NCBI GenBank assembly: GCA_046350355.1
Contig: JAXMAN010000001.1
Coordinates: 558,001-622,000, forward strand
Origin: UBA966 sp046350355
GTDB taxonomy: Bacteria > Planctomycetota > Phycisphaerae > Phycisphaerales > SM1A02
Direction: 5' to 3'
Length of the DNA: 64,000 nt
Below the pieces are notes generated by a model. That model made no database searches. It saw only the letters and a list, made by a program, of their open reading frames with translations, and had not been told where the DNA came from. Within the stretch, counting starts at the first letter, position 1. Every line of letters begins with the position of its first letter. Below, in pieces: positions 21,210-28,798 of this stretch. A program made the translations under genes and the position numbers.

Positions 21210-21935
21210 ATGGTCGACGCGGACGACATCGACTACGACCAGCCCATCGCGCTCTTCCCGCTGCCGGCGGTCTCGCTGCTGCCGCACACGCTGCAGGCGC
21301 TGCACATCTTCGAGCCGCGCTACCGCCAGATGGTGCGCGACGCGCTGGGCGACGCCGGCGACGAGGAGCTGCTGGGCGCGGCGCCGGTCGCGATGGCGAC
21401 CTTCGCGGGCGAATCCTGGCAGCAGGACTACGCGGGCGCGCCGCCGCTGCGGCCGATCGTCTGCGTCGGGCGCATCGTGCGCCGGCAGCGGCTGGCGGAC
21501 GGGCGCTTCAACATCGTGCTGCACGGCGTGGCGCGCGCGCGGATCCTGGAGCTGCACGAGCCCGCGGGCCGGCGCCTCTACCGCATGGCGGAGCTGGCGC
21601 CGCTGGAGCGGCCGCTGGCGCCCCGCCCGGCGATGCGCCGCGCGCGCGCGGCGATGCAGCAGATGCTCGCGAGCCCGCGGATCCAGCGCCTGGAGGCGGC
21701 GAAGCAGCTCCTGGAGTGGATGGGCCGCAGCGATGTCCCGATGCACGCGGCCGTCGAGGTGCTCGGCTACGCCTTCATCCGCGACGCCGAGACGCGCTAC
21801 CGCCTGCTCAGCGAGACCGACGCCTACCGCCGCGCGCGCATCGTGCGCCAGGAGCTGGTCGAGCTCGAGCGCCTCATCGCCGGCGCGGAGCTGCAGCACC
21901 CGGAGGAGTGGCCGAAGGGGGTGGCGGTGAATTAG
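21210..21935 (+). CDS. Lon N-terminal (substrate-binding) domain protein
   Basis: A 241-residue protein made only of the LON substrate-binding domain, without ATPase or protease parts. IALFPLPAVSLLPHTLQALHIFEPRYRQM is split here into the recognisable strands ALFPLPAVSLLP and LHIFEPRYRQMV, followed by VCVGRIVRRQRLADGRFNIV and a helical C-terminal bundle. Stand-alone members are widespread and their role is unclear, possibly in protein quality control. A TAGGAT hexamer (21194..21199) lies 10 nt before the ATG. It is the last core gene before the low-G+C island. Confidence 0.9.
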   Translation: MVDADDIDYDQPIALFPLPAVSLLPHTLQALHIFEPRYRQMVRDALGDAGDEELLGAAPVAMATFAGESWQQDYAGAPPLRPIVCVGRIVRRQRLADGRFNIVLHGVARARILELHEPAGRRLYRMAELAPLERPLAPRPAMRRARAAMQQMLASPRIQRLEAAKQLLEWMGRSDVPMHAAVEVLGYAFIRDAETRYRLLSETDAYRRARIVRQELVELERLIAGAELQHPEEWPKGVAVN

Positions 21936-21976
21936 GGGGAGCGGGGGCGGGATCGGCTGCGCGCGATGTGCGTGCC

Positions 21977-22618
21977 TCAGGGAGAGGCCGGCGTGGAGTC
22001 GCCTTGCAGGGAGGCTCTTTGCTCGCGCTTCAGTTCCTTAAGAAGCGTGAGGAACTCGCCGACGGTCCCGCGGTAGTAGTTGCCCGAGGGGATGCTCGTG
22101 GCGTTCAGATTGCCGACTCCGAATGCGAGTCGCCTCTGTGCGGCGGAACTGAGCACCTCGGCCTTCACCCAGAACCAACCCTTGGCGGTGTGAATTCGCA
22201 TGAAGACGCGGTTCGTTGTGGCCGGGTGCGACATGTGCGGACTCCCAGAAATCGCGTACTCAAGATCGTGCAGGATCACTCCTATGGACTTTCGATCGCG
22301 AAGCGTGGCCAGTGCTGGGTAGTCTTCCGGACGCATCCAGAGAGGGTTGTACGGGCTGTGGGTGGCGGGCTCGATGAACACCTCGAAGATCTCGATCGAC
22401 TCCACGTCGTCCTGCCGAAGGGATCCGTCCTGCAGCCTCGCGACGAGGTCCGGTCCGGGGGTCGTCCCCTCGGTGAATCCGCGGTAAGCCAGGGTGCCAA
22501 GGATGGCGACATAGGAGATCGACCCGAGGATCGAGAGCGCGAGGAGGACTTTCAGCGCCCGGCGTATTCGGGGACTTGACTTGGCGGCCGCAGGAAACTG
22601 TCCTCTTGATCGCTGCAT
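21977..22618 (-). CDS. Single-pass membrane-anchored protein, unknown
   Basis: A 213-residue protein at the left edge of the accessory island. A basic N-terminus (RIRRALKVLLALS) leads into one transmembrane helix at about residues 24 to 46, with the remainder outside. The exterior part has motifs PDLVARLQDGSLRQDD, IEIFEVFIEP and GEFLTLLKELKREQRA that I cannot assign. An AGAGGGA lies before the ATG at 22618. The start codon overlaps, on the other strand, an ATG that could begin the divergent lipoprotein gene. Codon use is less G+C-biased than the genes to the left. Confidence 0.65.
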   Translation of the reverse strand: MQRSRGQFPAAAKSSPRIRRALKVLLALSILGSISYVAILGTLAYRGFTEGTTPGPDLVARLQDGSLRQDDVESIEIFEVFIEPATHSPYNPLWMRPEDYPALATLRDRKSIGVILHDLEYAISGSPHMSHPATTNRVFMRIHTAKGWFWVKAEVLSSAAQRRLAFGVGNLNATSIPSGNYYRGTVGEFLTLLKELKREQRASLQGDSTPASP

Positions 22619-22661
22619 GTCGTCGTTCCCTCTTTCGCGCGAACACCCCGGAGGCCCGAGA

Positions 22662-23012
22662 TTGAACTTCAAGAACACGCTGGACGCAACCGGCGTCTTT
22701 GCCGTCCGGCTGGCACCAATCGCCGTTGCACTCGCGTTCGCCGCTGGCTGCAGCACCTATGACATGGTGATCGAGGTGCGATACCTAGCGACGCAAACGC
22801 CGGTTGCGGACGCCGAGATCGTGATCACCTACGTGCGAATGCTGAGTCTCAAGCCGGAGGTTGCCCCCTTGCACTTCAGGGCGGACGCTGCGGGGCGTCT
22901 TGCGATGCAGTTTGACTTTCGCGAGCCATTTTTCGACGTGCGGCGTAATCTACGTAGTTGCAGGTGTGCAGGAATCGCGCCGAAAGCCCGTGCGAGTCCC
23001 CATGCGCCATGA
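22662..23012 (+). CDS. Truncated lipoprotein, diverged copy of the lipoprotein at 26973
   Basis: A 116-residue protein if read from TTG at 22662, which has GGAGG 7 nt upstream; an in-frame ATG at 22617 is the alternative. The lipobox is AFAAGC. The following 61 codons are 155 of 183 nt identical, without gaps, to the lipoprotein at 26973 (22746..22928 against 27057..27239). After DVR the similarity stops abruptly and this copy ends with an unrelated Cys/Arg/Ala-rich tail, so it has lost about 70 C-terminal residues. The shared part (TPVADAEI, then RADAAGRL) resembles a carboxypeptidase-regulatory-like beta-sandwich. Confidence 0.6.
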   Translation: MNFKNTLDATGVFAVRLAPIAVALAFAAGCSTYDMVIEVRYLATQTPVADAEIVITYVRMLSLKPEVAPLHFRADAAGRLAMQFDFREPFFDVRRNLRSCRCAGIAPKARASPHAP

Positions 23013-23050
23013 TTCAGAGTATTGAGTAGAGCGAAGACCTGGGCATCAGC

Positions 23051-23449
23051 ATGCATCCATTCCTCGTCGACGCGATCACTGCGTTTGGTTTCGCCGGACT
23101 ACTGCTCGCCGGCTACTATTACGTGATTCGATCGCCACCTTGGTGGTTGGTGACCATTGCCGTGCTGGTGCTTCTCGCGAGCGCAGCATTGATGATCATC
23201 TCAGCAGTCGTTGATTTCAAGAGCGGTCCCCTCACGAGGCGGCTGCCTCCCACGATCCTGTTGCCCTACGGTTCCGCGCTCGTGCTGTTCCTGGTCCTTC
23301 GACGAGACTACCGATACCGGAAGCGTGCACGACGGAATGGCGCGGCCATACGAGCAAGGAAGGCGAGTATCGGAGCGCGAGCCATGCGCCAAGCAGCGGA
23401 TTCCACTCGGCGCGCATTCGATGTATGGCGCGCGGCATCGAAGGACTAG
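23051..23449 (+). CDS. Small membrane protein, paralogue of the gene at 25115
   Basis: A 132-residue protein with about three transmembrane helices in the first 80 residues (FGFAGLLLAGYYYVIR, LVTIAVLVLLASAALMIIS, ILLPYGSALVLFLVL), then a very basic cytosolic tail (RRDYRYRKRARRNG and a helix ending AFDVWRAASKD). The YY..RxPPWW.V motif, the RRD turn and the basic helical tail are shared with the protein at 25115. No known family. It follows the truncated lipoprotein by 38 nt. Confidence 0.65.
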   Translation: MHPFLVDAITAFGFAGLLLAGYYYVIRSPPWWLVTIAVLVLLASAALMIISAVVDFKSGPLTRRLPPTILLPYGSALVLFLVLRRDYRYRKRARRNGAAIRARKASIGARAMRQAADSTRRAFDVWRAASKD

Positions 23450-23502
23450 ATCCAACGCACCGAGACCACTTTCGGCAACTGGGTTGCTTGAGGAGAAACG
23501 CC

Positions 23503-23724
23503 ATGGGATCGTCACGAGTAATTTCGCAAGCGCTCGTCGGGCTGGTTTGCCTCTGCATTGCCGGTTTCTTCGCATACTCGCTGGCGACCGGCGGGCCAAT
23601 AGGCGACTCATCCCGGGCGCAGGGCGCCATGACCTTTAGAGTCGTGGGCCTGTCGCTCTGCTTGCTACTGGCCGCAGTCTTCCTTTGGCGCGCCGTCCGT
23701 TCGACGGGATCGAGCGGACAGTAA
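23503..23724 (+). CDS. Small two-helix membrane protein
   Basis: A 73-residue protein with two transmembrane segments (ALVGLVCLCIAGFFAYSLA and VVGLSLCLLLAAVFLWRAV) joined by a short polar loop. GAGGAG stands 7 nt before the ATG at 23503 and fixes the start. No homology recognised. It closes a three-gene same-strand cluster. Confidence 0.6.
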   Translation: MGSSRVISQALVGLVCLCIAGFFAYSLATGGPIGDSSRAQGAMTFRVVGLSLCLLLAAVFLWRAVRSTGSSGQ

Positions 23725-23920
23725 CAGCCCTTTGTAGGAGCAGTGGCGCTTTCAGGCCGCCCCCGGGCTGGGGGAGGCCAGCCATGAGCTCGGCCTTGGA
23801 TCGAGATCAGACGACTCGGAGCGCGTAGCTAGTTTCAACTGGTCTACACAATGCGAGAGGCCCTCGCGCCTCGACCGGCCCAACGCCGTCACTGTTAGAG
23901 CATTGGGCGGGCGATTTGAG

Positions 23921-23942
23921 TCACGGTCCTTGGCGACCGTGA
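23921..23942. repeat. Inverted repeat, 8-bp arms
   Basis: TCACGGTC (23921..23928) and GACCGTGA (23935..23942), separated by 6 nt. There is no T tract on either side. Confidence 0.55.
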
Positions 23943-24090
23943 TTCGCCGAGCAGATCTTCGCCCTGCGGAGGACGCAGACGGCCCAATGGGCCGAGGGGT
24001 GTCTTGGCCGAAGCGTCCCGACGGCAGGCGCCACCCGCCCCGTGTCTCTGATCTGGCCCTGAGGCGACTTCGAAGAGCGTCTGCCCCGCA

Positions 24091-24132
24091 CTACTTCAAG
24101 GCCGGTCCGTCGTGCGACCGGCATTGAAGTAG
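24091..24132. repeat. Long imperfect inverted repeat
   Basis: CTACTTCAA (24091..24099) and TTGAAGTAG (24124..24132) pair perfectly. After a single G/A mismatch a second 7-bp block GCCGGTC/GACCGGC pairs, leaving an 8-nt loop. It lies about 100 nt from the end of the HepT gene and has no T tract, so it is more like a repeat or recombination site than a terminator. Confidence 0.65.
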
Positions 24133-24228
24133 CCCGAAGCCGACGCTGATCGGAATGGGCCGATCCGCGGTGAGAGAACCGTTGCTTCACACGGGTGGGC
24201 ATAACCCGGCCCCCGTGCTGCAAATTGG

Positions 24229-24561
24229 TCAGCGCGCCGCGCGCAGCGCCGCGAGGAGCGAGGGAAGCCTGGTCCGCGCCAGTCCGTAGACAAGCCGTGG
24301 ATCCACGACGTCGTAGCCGTGTGCGAGGACATTGCGGAAGTCGATGACCCGCCGGTGATCGGGAATCCGATTCGCGATGCCGGGAAAGTCACGCGCCAGC
24401 CGAGAGAGCGCTTCGCCGATGATCTCGAACGACCGCTCGACGGCACGCTGCGTCCGCCTGTCCTCGACGAACTGCTCCTCCGTCATCTCTCCCAGCATCG
24501 AAACGATGTCCTCGGCAGCGGCGATCGCATCCTGAAGGATGGTCTGGGGATCACGCCGCAT
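24229..24561 (-). CDS. hepT: HepT-like HEPN toxin (DUF86)
   Basis: A 110-residue all-helical HEPN protein. The R-x4-H-x-Y active site is Arg76, His81 and Tyr83 in RNVLAHGY. HEPN toxins of this type are RNases inhibited by the partner nucleotidyltransferase, which adenylylates the Tyr. The N-terminal helix ILQDAIAAAEDIVSML and ERSFEIIGEALSRLA are typical. The ATG overlaps the end of the antitoxin gene by 11 nt, which implies coupled translation; an in-frame ATG six codons upstream is possible. Confidence 0.9.
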   Translation of the reverse strand: MRRDPQTILQDAIAAAEDIVSMLGEMTEEQFVEDRRTQRAVERSFEIIGEALSRLARDFPGIANRIPDHRRVIDFRNVLAHGYDVVDPRLVYGLARTRLPSLLAALRAAR

Positions 24562-24856
24562 AGAGCCGAACCGCGTCACGCCGCAGGGATTCGAGGAGCA
24601 GGGGGTTTCTAACGCCGCGAAGCGTGATCACATCGACGGGGCGGCCGAGGATCTCCGCGAGATCGTCGCGAAGGCCCATGTAGGCGCCGAAGAGGTCGGG
24701 CGCGTGGTCGGGGAAGTCGACAAGCACATCGATGTCGCTGCGGCTTGGGTCGAAGTCATCGCGCGCAGCCGAGCCCACCAGCTCGAGGAACGACACGCCG
24801 CGCCGCGCACAGGCGGCTCGGATGCGGTCGAGGTTGTTGGCGACGAGACCGACCAC
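24551..24856 (-). CDS. mntA: MntA-like nucleotidyltransferase antitoxin
   Basis: A 101-residue minimal nucleotidyltransferase. The catalytic motif is Gly28-Ser29, then Asp41-x-Asp43 (GSAARDDFDPSRSDIDVLV), and PVDVITLRGVRNP carries the later acidic region. In characterised pairs this enzyme AMPylates the HEPN toxin. The start codon is GTG at 24856. The gene lies upstream of hepT and overlaps it by 11 nt, the usual order for this type VII system. The pair is the only minus-strand unit in the middle of the island. Confidence 0.9.
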   Translation of the reverse strand: MVGLVANNLDRIRAACARRGVSFLELVGSAARDDFDPSRSDIDVLVDFPDHAPDLFGAYMGLRDDLAEILGRPVDVITLRGVRNPLLLESLRRDAVRLYAA

Positions 24857-25114
24857 GCGGAGAGCCTACCGCGCAATGCCGCGCATGGGAACGGTCGGTC
24901 TCGCGATCGCCGCGGCGACGGTGGCAAGCGATGGTGATGGATCGCCATCACGGTGACAGGGGTGCGCTGAACAGGTCCGGCCCCGGCGATTCGCCACAAC
25001 CCCCTGCCTCCGCTCATGCGGCGGGGTAGGGTGCCTCCATATTCTGAGACAGTGCCTCGGAGGGTCGACTCGGTGAATCTGTCCGACATACAGCAGTAGC
25101 TGGAGCACGTCCCG

Positions 25115-25489
25115 TTGTTTCTACGGGGAGTCGTTGGATATCTTGCACTGGTAGTCGCCGGGCTCTACTACCTGGCGAAGCGGCCCCCTTGGTGGTTTGT
25201 GCTCGTCGCCGCTTTGATTTCTGTACTTGCCTTTGCATTGGCAGTCTCTGCACTCTTTGCTGATCAATCCGGCTGGGGAAGGTGGCGTTCGAACACACAA
25301 TTTCACATGTACCTGTTGCCGGGGGTGGCATCGGGACTCATTTGGACCGCCATGCGCCGGGACATCCGCGCGCGCAGAGCGTCCAAAGGACGTCGACACA
25401 AGCTCCGCACTGTTGCGCGGTCTGGGGCTTCTGGGGCTCGGCGCGTCCGAACGACATTCGCGGCATGGCTGAGTGCGCGTTCGCCATGA
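25115..25489 (+). CDS. Small membrane protein, paralogue of the gene at 23051
   Basis: A 124-residue protein starting at TTG with a GGAG about 9 nt upstream. Three hydrophobic segments (VVGYLALVVAGLYYLA, WFVLVAALISVLAFALAVSAL and YLLPGVASGLIWTAM) are followed by a basic tail with RRDIRARRASKGRR. The YYLAKRPPWWFV motif and the RRD turn align with the protein at 23051. No known family. The start codon is uncertain because TTG is rare. Confidence 0.55.
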   Translation: MFLRGVVGYLALVVAGLYYLAKRPPWWFVLVAALISVLAFALAVSALFADQSGWGRWRSNTQFHMYLLPGVASGLIWTAMRRDIRARRASKGRRHKLRTVARSGASGARRVRTTFAAWLSARSP

Positions 25490-25747
25490 CGCAAGTCCGT
25501 CCAATCACGCGGCTTGATGATGACACGCCATTGGGACTCTGCCGCCAGTCAGGATCAGAGAGGATCCGAACCGTCCATGCAAGTGCATCCGGCTTCGTTG
25601 GGAAAGTGACTCTAGGCATGCGCAGGACGAGATCGCCCGTCGTAAAATTCCAGGATTGTCAGGTTCAGGATTCGAGGGGGCGATCGAACTTTCGGCAGAT
25701 CGAAACGGCACCGGCGAACTTCCCATGTCGAGTCTCCCCGAGGATGG

Positions 25748-26488
25748 ATGCGTATGTCGGAAAATGCAAAGCACCGGACGCGATCGATGAGACGCTGCGT
25801 GGGGGGGATTCGGCGCGCCGTGATCGCAGCCGTCGTGATCGGTCTGTGTACGGGCGCAGTCGGTTGCTCCTCTCGGGACGGCAGTCAAGGCGGAGATGTG
25901 GCCGCGTTCGCCCCGCGCGGCTCGCGGGCTCAGGTGCTCGGCCGGCTCGCGACTCCCACCATCCTTGTGCATGGAACCTCGATGCCATCGACAAGAGGTT
26001 GGTCGGCGAGCCGTCCAAAGTTCTTGTCGCGCGATGAGGTGGAGCGGCTGCTCGCGAGGCCAATGCCTGCGCCAGTCGGGCAGTTCGCAACCATGCCGCT
26101 CTACAAGGTCATCGAGGTCGTTGCCGATCGGCCGCTCGTGTGGATGCGGCGCGAATGCCGCGACCAGGAGTCGCGTCAGAAGGCGGAGACCATTCGACTC
26201 GAGTTCGAGCAGCTGACCTATGGGGAGTCGCGGGAAGCCCTAGGCGAGTCTGTTCAGCGCGCTGTTCGCAGTCTCGGTGCGGAGCTCGGCGATTTTGTCG
26301 ACTCCATTCAAGCACTTGCCGCGAGCATTGAGCACGTGACCCGACGCCTTCCGACCAAGCAGATGATCTGCTTGGTCTTCTACGACGATGCGATCGCGGT
26401 GACCGAGATTGCGCTTGACAGATATCCGGACGACGACGAGGGCTTCTGGAGGCGGCGGGAATCCGAGAGCCATCAAGCCGCCGATTGA
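25748..26488 (+). CDS. Lipoprotein with a possible alpha/beta-hydrolase N-terminal half
   Basis: A 246-residue protein. The hydrophobic stretch and Cys of TGAVGCSS form a lipoprotein signal. The mature part starts TPTILVHGTSMPS, where His75-Gly76 resembles the oxyanion HG motif that opens many alpha/beta hydrolases. A helical region follows (REALGESVQRAVRSLG, FVDSIQALAASIEHV), then a strand-like MICLVFYDDAIAV. There is no catalytic Ser here; the nucleophile, Asp and His are in the next gene, which begins at the overlapping TTGA. Either a split two-subunit hydrolase or a frameshifted single gene is possible. Confidence 0.6.
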   Translation: MRMSENAKHRTRSMRRCVGGIRRAVIAAVVIGLCTGAVGCSSRDGSQGGDVAAFAPRGSRAQVLGRLATPTILVHGTSMPSTRGWSASRPKFLSRDEVERLLARPMPAPVGQFATMPLYKVIEVVADRPLVWMRRECRDQESRQKAETIRLEFEQLTYGESREALGESVQRAVRSLGAELGDFVDSIQALAASIEHVTRRLPTKQMICLVFYDDAIAVTEIALDRYPDDDEGFWRRRESESHQAAD

Positions 26489-26976
26489 CGACATTCCGTC
26501 GCGTTTTTGGGGTCGCCGCCGCCGCGCAGGATGCAATCGCGATCGCCAAGTCACGCGAGCCCGAAGCGCCCGATGGAGCCTGCCTCCACACGATCGCGAT
26601 TCTCGGATACAGCAACGGTGGTCGTGCCGCGATCCAGCTCGCCGAGCGGCTGCAGGAGGCGAATGTCTGGGTCGATGTAGGATTCTCGGTCGACGCGATT
26701 CCCAAGGGTGTGGAGAACCTGCCGCCCCTGTTGTTCGTTCCTGAGCTGTTCATCAGGAAACCAGAGAGTGTCGGGCTGTGGATCAACTTCTATCAGCGAA
26801 CAGATTGGGTACTCCGCGGCCACCCGGTCGCTGGCGCGGACGAAGAGAGGAAGATCGAGGGGCTTGGTCCCAGCGGGCACACCGAGATACCGCATAGCTT
26901 CAGCGTGCTCCGTCGATTGAAGCGGTTGCTCGAAGACACTCCCAGATGGCGATCCGATTGGAGGTGGAGATCGTGA
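26485..26976 (+). CDS. Alpha/beta-hydrolase C-terminal half (lipase-like)
   Basis: A 163-residue protein with a nucleophile elbow (ILGYSNGGRAA, Ser43), a later RTDWVLRGHPVAGA (Asp107 candidate) and GPSGHTEIPHS (His132 candidate), in the order expected for a Ser-Asp-His triad. It lacks the first strands and oxyanion region of a complete hydrolase, which may be supplied by the preceding lipoprotein. It begins at TTG overlapping the previous stop (TTGA), one frame back, and ends in GTGA with the next gene. A programmed or accidental -1 frameshift fusing both products is an alternative. Confidence 0.6.
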   Translation: MTTFRRVFGVAAAAQDAIAIAKSREPEAPDGACLHTIAILGYSNGGRAAIQLAERLQEANVWVDVGFSVDAIPKGVENLPPLLFVPELFIRKPESVGLWINFYQRTDWVLRGHPVAGADEERKIEGLGPSGHTEIPHSFSVLRRLKRLLEDTPRWRSDWRWRS

Positions 26977-27470
26977 ACATCAATGCTGCCAATCGCGCGC
27001 CCGCACCGCGGATCGTTGGACTCGCGCTCGGCATCCTCAGCGCGGCAGCCCTGTCCGGCTGCCACACCTATGACATCGTGATCGAGGTGCGCAACCGGGC
27101 GACGCAGGCGCCGGTCGCGGACGCCGAGATCGAGATCGAGTACCTGCGGATGCTGAGTCTCAAGCCGAAGCTCGCGCCCTTGCACTTCAGGACGGACGCG
27201 GCGGGGCGCGTTGCGACGCGGTTTGACTTTCGCGAACCGGTGGCCGATGTGCGACTCAAGCCGAGTGAGTGCAAGTTCGCCCGCGTGTCGCTGAATGAGG
27301 ACGATTTGAAGAGTGGACGGCTCGCAAGGTGGGAAGGGGGATTCCTGTTCGCCGAGCAGTACGGAGATGCGTGCAACCTCGAATGGCGCGCATGGATCGG
27401 AGATCCCACCTCGTCGCCACCGCCGCCGCGGGAGCGGAAGTCGACGCCGCTCTGGCTTCCGCCATCGTGA
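26973..27470 (+). CDS. Lipoprotein with carboxypeptidase-regulatory-like domain
   Basis: A 165-residue protein from GTG at 26973, which has GGAGG 8 nt upstream and overlaps the previous stop (GTGA). The lipobox is AALSGC. Residues about 30 to 90 (TQAPVADAEIEIEYLRML, then RTDAAGRVATRFDF) have the pattern of a transthyretin-like carboxypeptidase-regulatory domain. The C-terminal half (ARVSLNEDDLKSGRLARWEG) is unique to this full-length copy; the paralogue at 22662 lacks it. Function unknown. Confidence 0.7.
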   Translation: MNINAANRAPAPRIVGLALGILSAAALSGCHTYDIVIEVRNRATQAPVADAEIEIEYLRMLSLKPKLAPLHFRTDAAGRVATRFDFREPVADVRLKPSECKFARVSLNEDDLKSGRLARWEGGFLFAEQYGDACNLEWRAWIGDPTSSPPPPRERKSTPLWLPPS

Positions 27471-27550
27471 GCTCGGGCGCGCCGAGACGCCCCCTAGCCA
27501 AGGGCGTCAGCGTGCAGCGGGTTCAGCCTTCAGGCGGGTCAGATCGCACA

Positions 27551-27708
27551 GCTCCGCCGACGCCACCGAGCGCGACGACCGCACGCACGACGTCTTCAAC
27601 CGGATCGTGGGCCAAGTGCTCAAGGGCCAGGGATCCGGCGGCTCGGACCTGAACCTGGGCGACCTGGCCGACGACTGCGCCTCGAACGTCGCCTCCTGGA
27701 AGCTGTAG
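27551..27708 (+). pseudogene. Rhs/YD-repeat remnant (candidate)
   Basis: A G+C-rich stretch in an otherwise lower-G+C island. One frame reads ERDDRTHDVFNRIVGQVLKG and, a little later, SDLNLGDLADDCASNVASWKL before a stop. This resembles the portion of planctomycete Rhs-type proteins just before the LDGLGNW-type motif. No start or upstream continuation is present. The assignment is tentative. Confidence 0.35.
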
Positions 27709-27751
27709 TCGGGGAGTTTCGCGGCGGCAGGTCAGGGTAAGGTTCCGTTTG

Positions 27752-28114
27752 ATGACCTCTGAGCATCCGCCGCGGGGCCTTCACCTGGCGCTCGTGTGTG
27801 CTGCGGTCACGATCGCCGCACAGCTCGCTGTGCTCTTCGTGCTTCCGGAGCTTCTTCCGTCGGACGGTCTTGCGGCGGATGCGCTTGACCGGGTCACTTC
27901 GACGGCCTATGGACCATTCCTGGACGGGGTCGCTTGGTTCACTCCGTCCGCGGATCACACGATCGGCAACCTATGGCTCGCGATCTTCGCGCTCTCCATC
28001 GGTGTGCTCGCCTATTCTCTCGTGGCCGGCGCTGTCGGGTACGCCCTCTCGCGCTGCCGTTCATTCGCCGTGCGGCGCGAAGGTGCACCGGGATCCGACG
28101 CCTTTCGCCGTTGA
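27752..28114 (+). CDS. Two-helix membrane protein, unknown
   Basis: A 120-residue protein with two hydrophobic helices (LALVCAAVTIAAQLAVLFVL and LAIFALSIGVLAYSLVAGAV) separated by a 45-residue polar segment with FLDGVAWFTPSADHTIG, probably exposed outside. An AAGG lies about 10 nt before the ATG at 27752; a TTG just before it is an alternative. No family recognised. It sits between the two Rhs-like remnants. Confidence 0.55.
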   Translation: MTSEHPPRGLHLALVCAAVTIAAQLAVLFVLPELLPSDGLAADALDRVTSTAYGPFLDGVAWFTPSADHTIGNLWLAIFALSIGVLAYSLVAGAVGYALSRCRSFAVRREGAPGSDAFRR

Positions 28115-28150
28115 CGTGTGATCGCCAGTCCCAGGTCGGTCCGAATCGCC

Positions 28151-28792
28151 ATGAACACTCTCCGGCCAGTCGCACGCTCCCTCCTCGTCGGGTGCGCTCT
28201 TCTCTCCGGCGGCTGTTGGCCATCAGGGACGCAGTACCGTTACGCGCATTACGGCGCGGTGAGCGCCACGGGCGTGTTTGGGGCGGTCTGCGAGTATGAC
28301 TTCGACGACACGAGCACATTTCTTCCCTGCCAAGTCAAGGTGCTCGCCGGCGTCGACGGGTCTCGGTTCGTGATCATTGGAAGTCCGCGAGCGGTCGCGA
28401 TCGTCGCACGGCTGCCATGGCAGGTCAACGCTGGGGACACAGACGCGGCGGATGCCAATCGGTCGATTCGAGTTGGGCTCTTTCGCATTCCCTCGGCCGA
28501 TGTCCAGATTGTCGATGGACTGATCGGCGAGCTGTGGACATCCGGAGGCGAAGCGGCGGTCTTCGAGGATCCGCGCTGCGTTCCGCTGCATGGTTCCATC
28601 GAAGCTCGAACCGAGGGGACGCGCCTGCTCCGGTTCGTCATGAAGCTCCACTCGGACGCGCCCGTGCCCCCGTTGCGCGCGCCGCGCCTCGATTGCGACC
28701 CTGTCCCCGCCCAGAAGCGCGTACCCGTCTCCATCGAGGGCACGGTGCGCGAAGTGCGGGAGGGCGTCGGACAGACCATGCCGTGGATGTAG
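28151..28792 (+). CDS. Lipoprotein, unknown
   Basis: A 213-residue protein whose signal MNTLRPVARSLLVGCALLSGGC ends in a clear lipobox (LSGGC). The mature part is predicted beta-rich (VKVLAGVDGSRFVIIGSP, SADVQIVDGLIGELWTSGGE) with four further Cys. No known domain. The ATG at 28151 is chosen for the signal peptide; 11 codons upstream in the same frame carry no signal. It is followed within 10 nt by a G+C-rich Rhs-like fragment. Confidence 0.6.
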   Translation: MNTLRPVARSLLVGCALLSGGCWPSGTQYRYAHYGAVSATGVFGAVCEYDFDDTSTFLPCQVKVLAGVDGSRFVIIGSPRAVAIVARLPWQVNAGDTDAADANRSIRVGLFRIPSADVQIVDGLIGELWTSGGEAAVFEDPRCVPLHGSIEARTEGTRLLRFVMKLHSDAPVPPLRAPRLDCDPVPAQKRVPVSIEGTVREVREGVGQTMPWM

Positions 28793-28798
28793 AGCCTT

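Larger units (their letters stand above)
23725..24228. other. 504-nt stretch without a convincing gene
   Basis: Short open frames on both strands are Arg/Pro/Ser rich and have no plausible ribosome sites. The stretch contains three inverted repeats: a hairpin at 23755..23779 after the small membrane protein gene, one at 23921..23942 and a long one at 24091..24132. It may be the remains of a mobile element. Confidence 0.5.

Noticed and set aside
23880..23930. Integron attC-like signals (CCCAAC and GTTAGAG near 23880..23905)
   Set aside because: The two core sites are only about 10 nt apart, the right-hand site does not fit GTTRRRY, no paired arms of the right length exist and no integrase gene is present.
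24857..25114. Possible small genes between mntA and the membrane protein at 25115
   Set aside because: Short frames on both strands lack plausible starts and composition. I see nothing in this stretch except possible promoter DNA.
25490..25747. Possible gene before the lipoprotein at 25748
   Set aside because: No frame has a ribosome site or protein-like composition. The stretch may hold the promoter of the three-gene unit.
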